In this document: positions 6,324-7,382 of the stretch, piece by piece | Numbering within the stretch: position 1 is the stretch's first letter | Layout: each line of letters opens with the position of its first letter | Assembly (NCBI GenBank): GCA_902806305.1 | Contig: CADCWC010000192.1 | Location: 1 to 7,382, forward strand | DNA: 7,382 nt | Reading direction: 5' to 3' | From: an uncultured Thermoleophilia bacterium | GTDB lineage: Bacteria > Actinomycetota > Thermoleophilia > Gaiellales > F1-60-MAGs149 | Translations under genes and position numbers: made by a program | The notes under the pieces: model-generated | Databases searched by the model: none | Told to the model about the DNA's origin: nothing | The model's input: only the letters and a program-made list of their open reading frames with translations

Positions 6324-7150
6324 GCGTCCTGATCGACCCGACCGAGCCGCCGGTGATCGCGACGCTCGTGCTGGCCGCGGGCGGCTCGGCTCGCTTCGGC
6401 TCACCGAAGCTGCTCGCCGAGTGGCACGGCCGGCCGCTCGTCGAGCACGCGCTCGAGCTCGCGCCGGCCACCGGGCCACGGGTGGCCGTGGCGGGCGCCG
6501 CGACGGTGCGGCTCCGGCCGCTGTTCGCCTTCCACGGCTTCGCGACGGTCGTCAACCGCCGCCCGTCGCGCGGCCTCGCCTCGTCGCTCCGGACGGGCCT
6601 CGAGACGCTCCCCGACGCGGTCGAGGCGGCGCTGGTGCTGCTCGGCGACGCACCGGTCGTCCCCGAGGCCGCGGTCGAGCGCGTGCTCGAGGCGTTCCGA
6701 CGCCACAACCGGCCGGTGGCCGCCTTCTACGACGGCGAGCGGGGGCATCCGACCATCCTGCCCCGCGCCGTCTGGGACGCGATCCCACGCACGGGCGACC
6801 GTGCGGGCTCGGACGTCGACGCCGTGCCGGTCGAGTGCGGCGACCTGGCGGAGGGCGCCGCCGACGTCGACACGCCCGACGACCTGTTCGCGCTCGCGGC
6901 CCGTGCGGCGGGCGCGCCGCTCGTGTGGCGCCTGCGCAACCTCGAGTCCCTCGAGGCCCGGCTCGCGCTCCCCGAGCGGATCGTGGTCCGCTCGATCGAC
7001 GGCGAGGGCGTGCGCACCCGAACGGTGGGCGAGTGGCAGGACGAGGTCCTCGTCGACACGCTGACGCTGCGCGACATGGCCCGCGCCCACGGCCGTGCGA
7101 TCGAGATCATCGCCCGCGTCGGCGACGAGTACGCCGCGCTCGTCGGCTGA
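6320..7150 (+). CDS. MobA/MocA-like nucleotidyltransferase with C-terminal tail
   Basis: This 276-residue protein begins with an NTP-transferase Rossmann fold. It shows LVLAAGGSARFGSPKLL (16-32, the LAAGxSxRxGxxK nucleotide-binding loop), a LVLLGDAPVV Mg-binding strand (105-114, Asp110), GHPTILP (142-148) and ADVDTPDDL (181-189). The LAAG-S form resembles MocA (CTP:molybdopterin cytidylyltransferase) more than MobA, which has LAGG. A molybdenum-cofactor role is only one option, since no molybdoenzyme gene is visible here. The family usually ends near residue 195-200. Residues about 200-276 are an unassigned tail with IVVRSIDGEGVRTRTVGEW (221-239) and TLTLRDMARAHGRAIEIIA (247-265). GTG at 6320 was chosen because it overlaps the upstream stop by four bases; a second in-frame GTG at 6353 is possible and still leaves the binding loop intact. 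The frame is open far upstream, but only as a shadow of the amidohydrolase gene. Its TGA shares one base with the next ATG. Confidence 0.85.
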   Translation: MSVLIDPTEPPVIATLVLAAGGSARFGSPKLLAEWHGRPLVEHALELAPATGPRVAVAGAATVRLRPLFAFHGFATVVNRRPSRGLASSLRTGLETLPDAVEAALVLLGDAPVVPEAAVERVLEAFRRHNRPVAAFYDGERGHPTILPRAVWDAIPRTGDRAGSDVDAVPVECGDLAEGAADVDTPDDLFALAARAAGAPLVWRLRNLESLEARLALPERIVVRSIDGEGVRTRTVGEWQDEVLVDTLTLRDMARAHGRAIEIIARVGDEYAALVG

Positions 7151-7382
7151 TGCGCGAGCTCCACGGCGTGGCCGCCTCACCCGGCGTGGCGCTCGCTCCG
7201 GCGCTCGTCCTCCGGCCGCTGCCGCTGCCGCCGTTCGACGCCGAGGTGGCCGACCGCGCCGCCGAGGCCGGGCGGCTCGCCGCGGCGCTCGACGAGGTCG
7301 CGGCCGACCTGGAGCGACGGGCGGCTGCCGGTCGGCCCGAGGCGGCGGAGATCCTGAGCGCCCAGGCGGCGATGGCCCGCGA
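7150..7382 (+). CDS. PTS enzyme I-like PEP-utilising protein (N-terminal fragment)
   Basis: Only the first 77 codons are present; the gene runs off the right edge. The opening MRELHGVAASPGVALAPALVL matches the start of the PEP-utilising N-terminal domain of enzyme I (GxxASPGxAxGxA). It is followed by a helical, Glu/Ala-rich stretch and EILSAQAAMAR (67-77), which corresponds to the enzyme I segment EIFxAHxxML. Enzyme I passes phosphate from phosphoenolpyruvate to HPr through an active-site histidine that would lie about 110 residues beyond the cut. The protein could be a general PTS enzyme I, a PtsP-like regulatory form, or the enzyme I-like part of a DhaM-type phosphotransferase, and the fragment cannot distinguish them. 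The ATG overlaps the preceding TGA by one base (TGATG) and has no separate ribosome-binding site, so translation is probably coupled to the nucleotidyltransferase. Confidence 0.8.
   Translation, partial: MRELHGVAASPGVALAPALVLRPLPLPPFDAEVADRAAEAGRLAAALDEVAADLERRAAAGRPEAAEILSAQAAMAR

Noticed and set aside
4758..6479. A 573-codon minus-strand open frame opposite the amidohydrolase
   Set aside because: It is a shadow frame with biased composition; the plus strand has complete metal-ligand motifs and gene-to-gene overlaps.
7091..7102. HGRA (residues 258-261 of the nucleotidyltransferase) as an HPr-like phosphorylation site (HxRP)
   Set aside because: In HPr this motif lies near residue 15 of about 88 residues. 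Here only about 15 residues follow it, so there is no room for the fold. The resemblance is probably chance despite the enzyme I neighbour.

Overview
The window is uniformly very GC-rich (C or G at almost every third codon position) and densely coded. It holds seven protein genes, two of them cut by the window edges, and no RNA genes, mobile elements or CRISPR arrays. The base composition, the GTG starts, the SpoIID-type protein with its glycine/histidine motif near the N-terminus, and the DUF1800/DUF1501 pair together suggest a high-GC actinobacterium. Class Thermoleophilia (Solirubrobacterales and relatives) is my best guess, made from gene content alone.

Left half, minus strand (3702 down to 1): a three-gene run, DUF1800 protein -> DUF1501 protein -> SpoIID/LytB-domain protein. 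The first two genes are 4 bases apart; the third starts 41 bases further on and leaves the window before its stop. DUF1501 carries a twin-arginine signal and the SpoIID protein a Sec-type signal, so this looks like an envelope or secreted module. DUF1800 has no visible signal of its own.

Middle (3703-3835): a 133-base divergent intergenic region that must hold the promoters for both directions. Its clearest element is a 22-base inverted repeat, GGCAGG-N10-CCTGCC, that abuts the ATG of the rightward gene.

Right half, plus strand (3836 to 7382): a tight run of an M16 zinc peptidase, an amidohydrolase with an unassigned C-terminal region, a MobA/MocA-like nucleotidyltransferase with an unassigned C-terminal tail, and the first 77 codons of a PTS enzyme I-like (PEP-utilising) protein. 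The last three genes are joined by a 4-base and a 1-base overlap, so they are very likely translationally coupled. I do not recognise a known pathway that unites the four. The nearest candidates for something undescribed are this grouping, the two unassigned C-terminal regions, and the DUF1800/DUF1501/SpoIID module.
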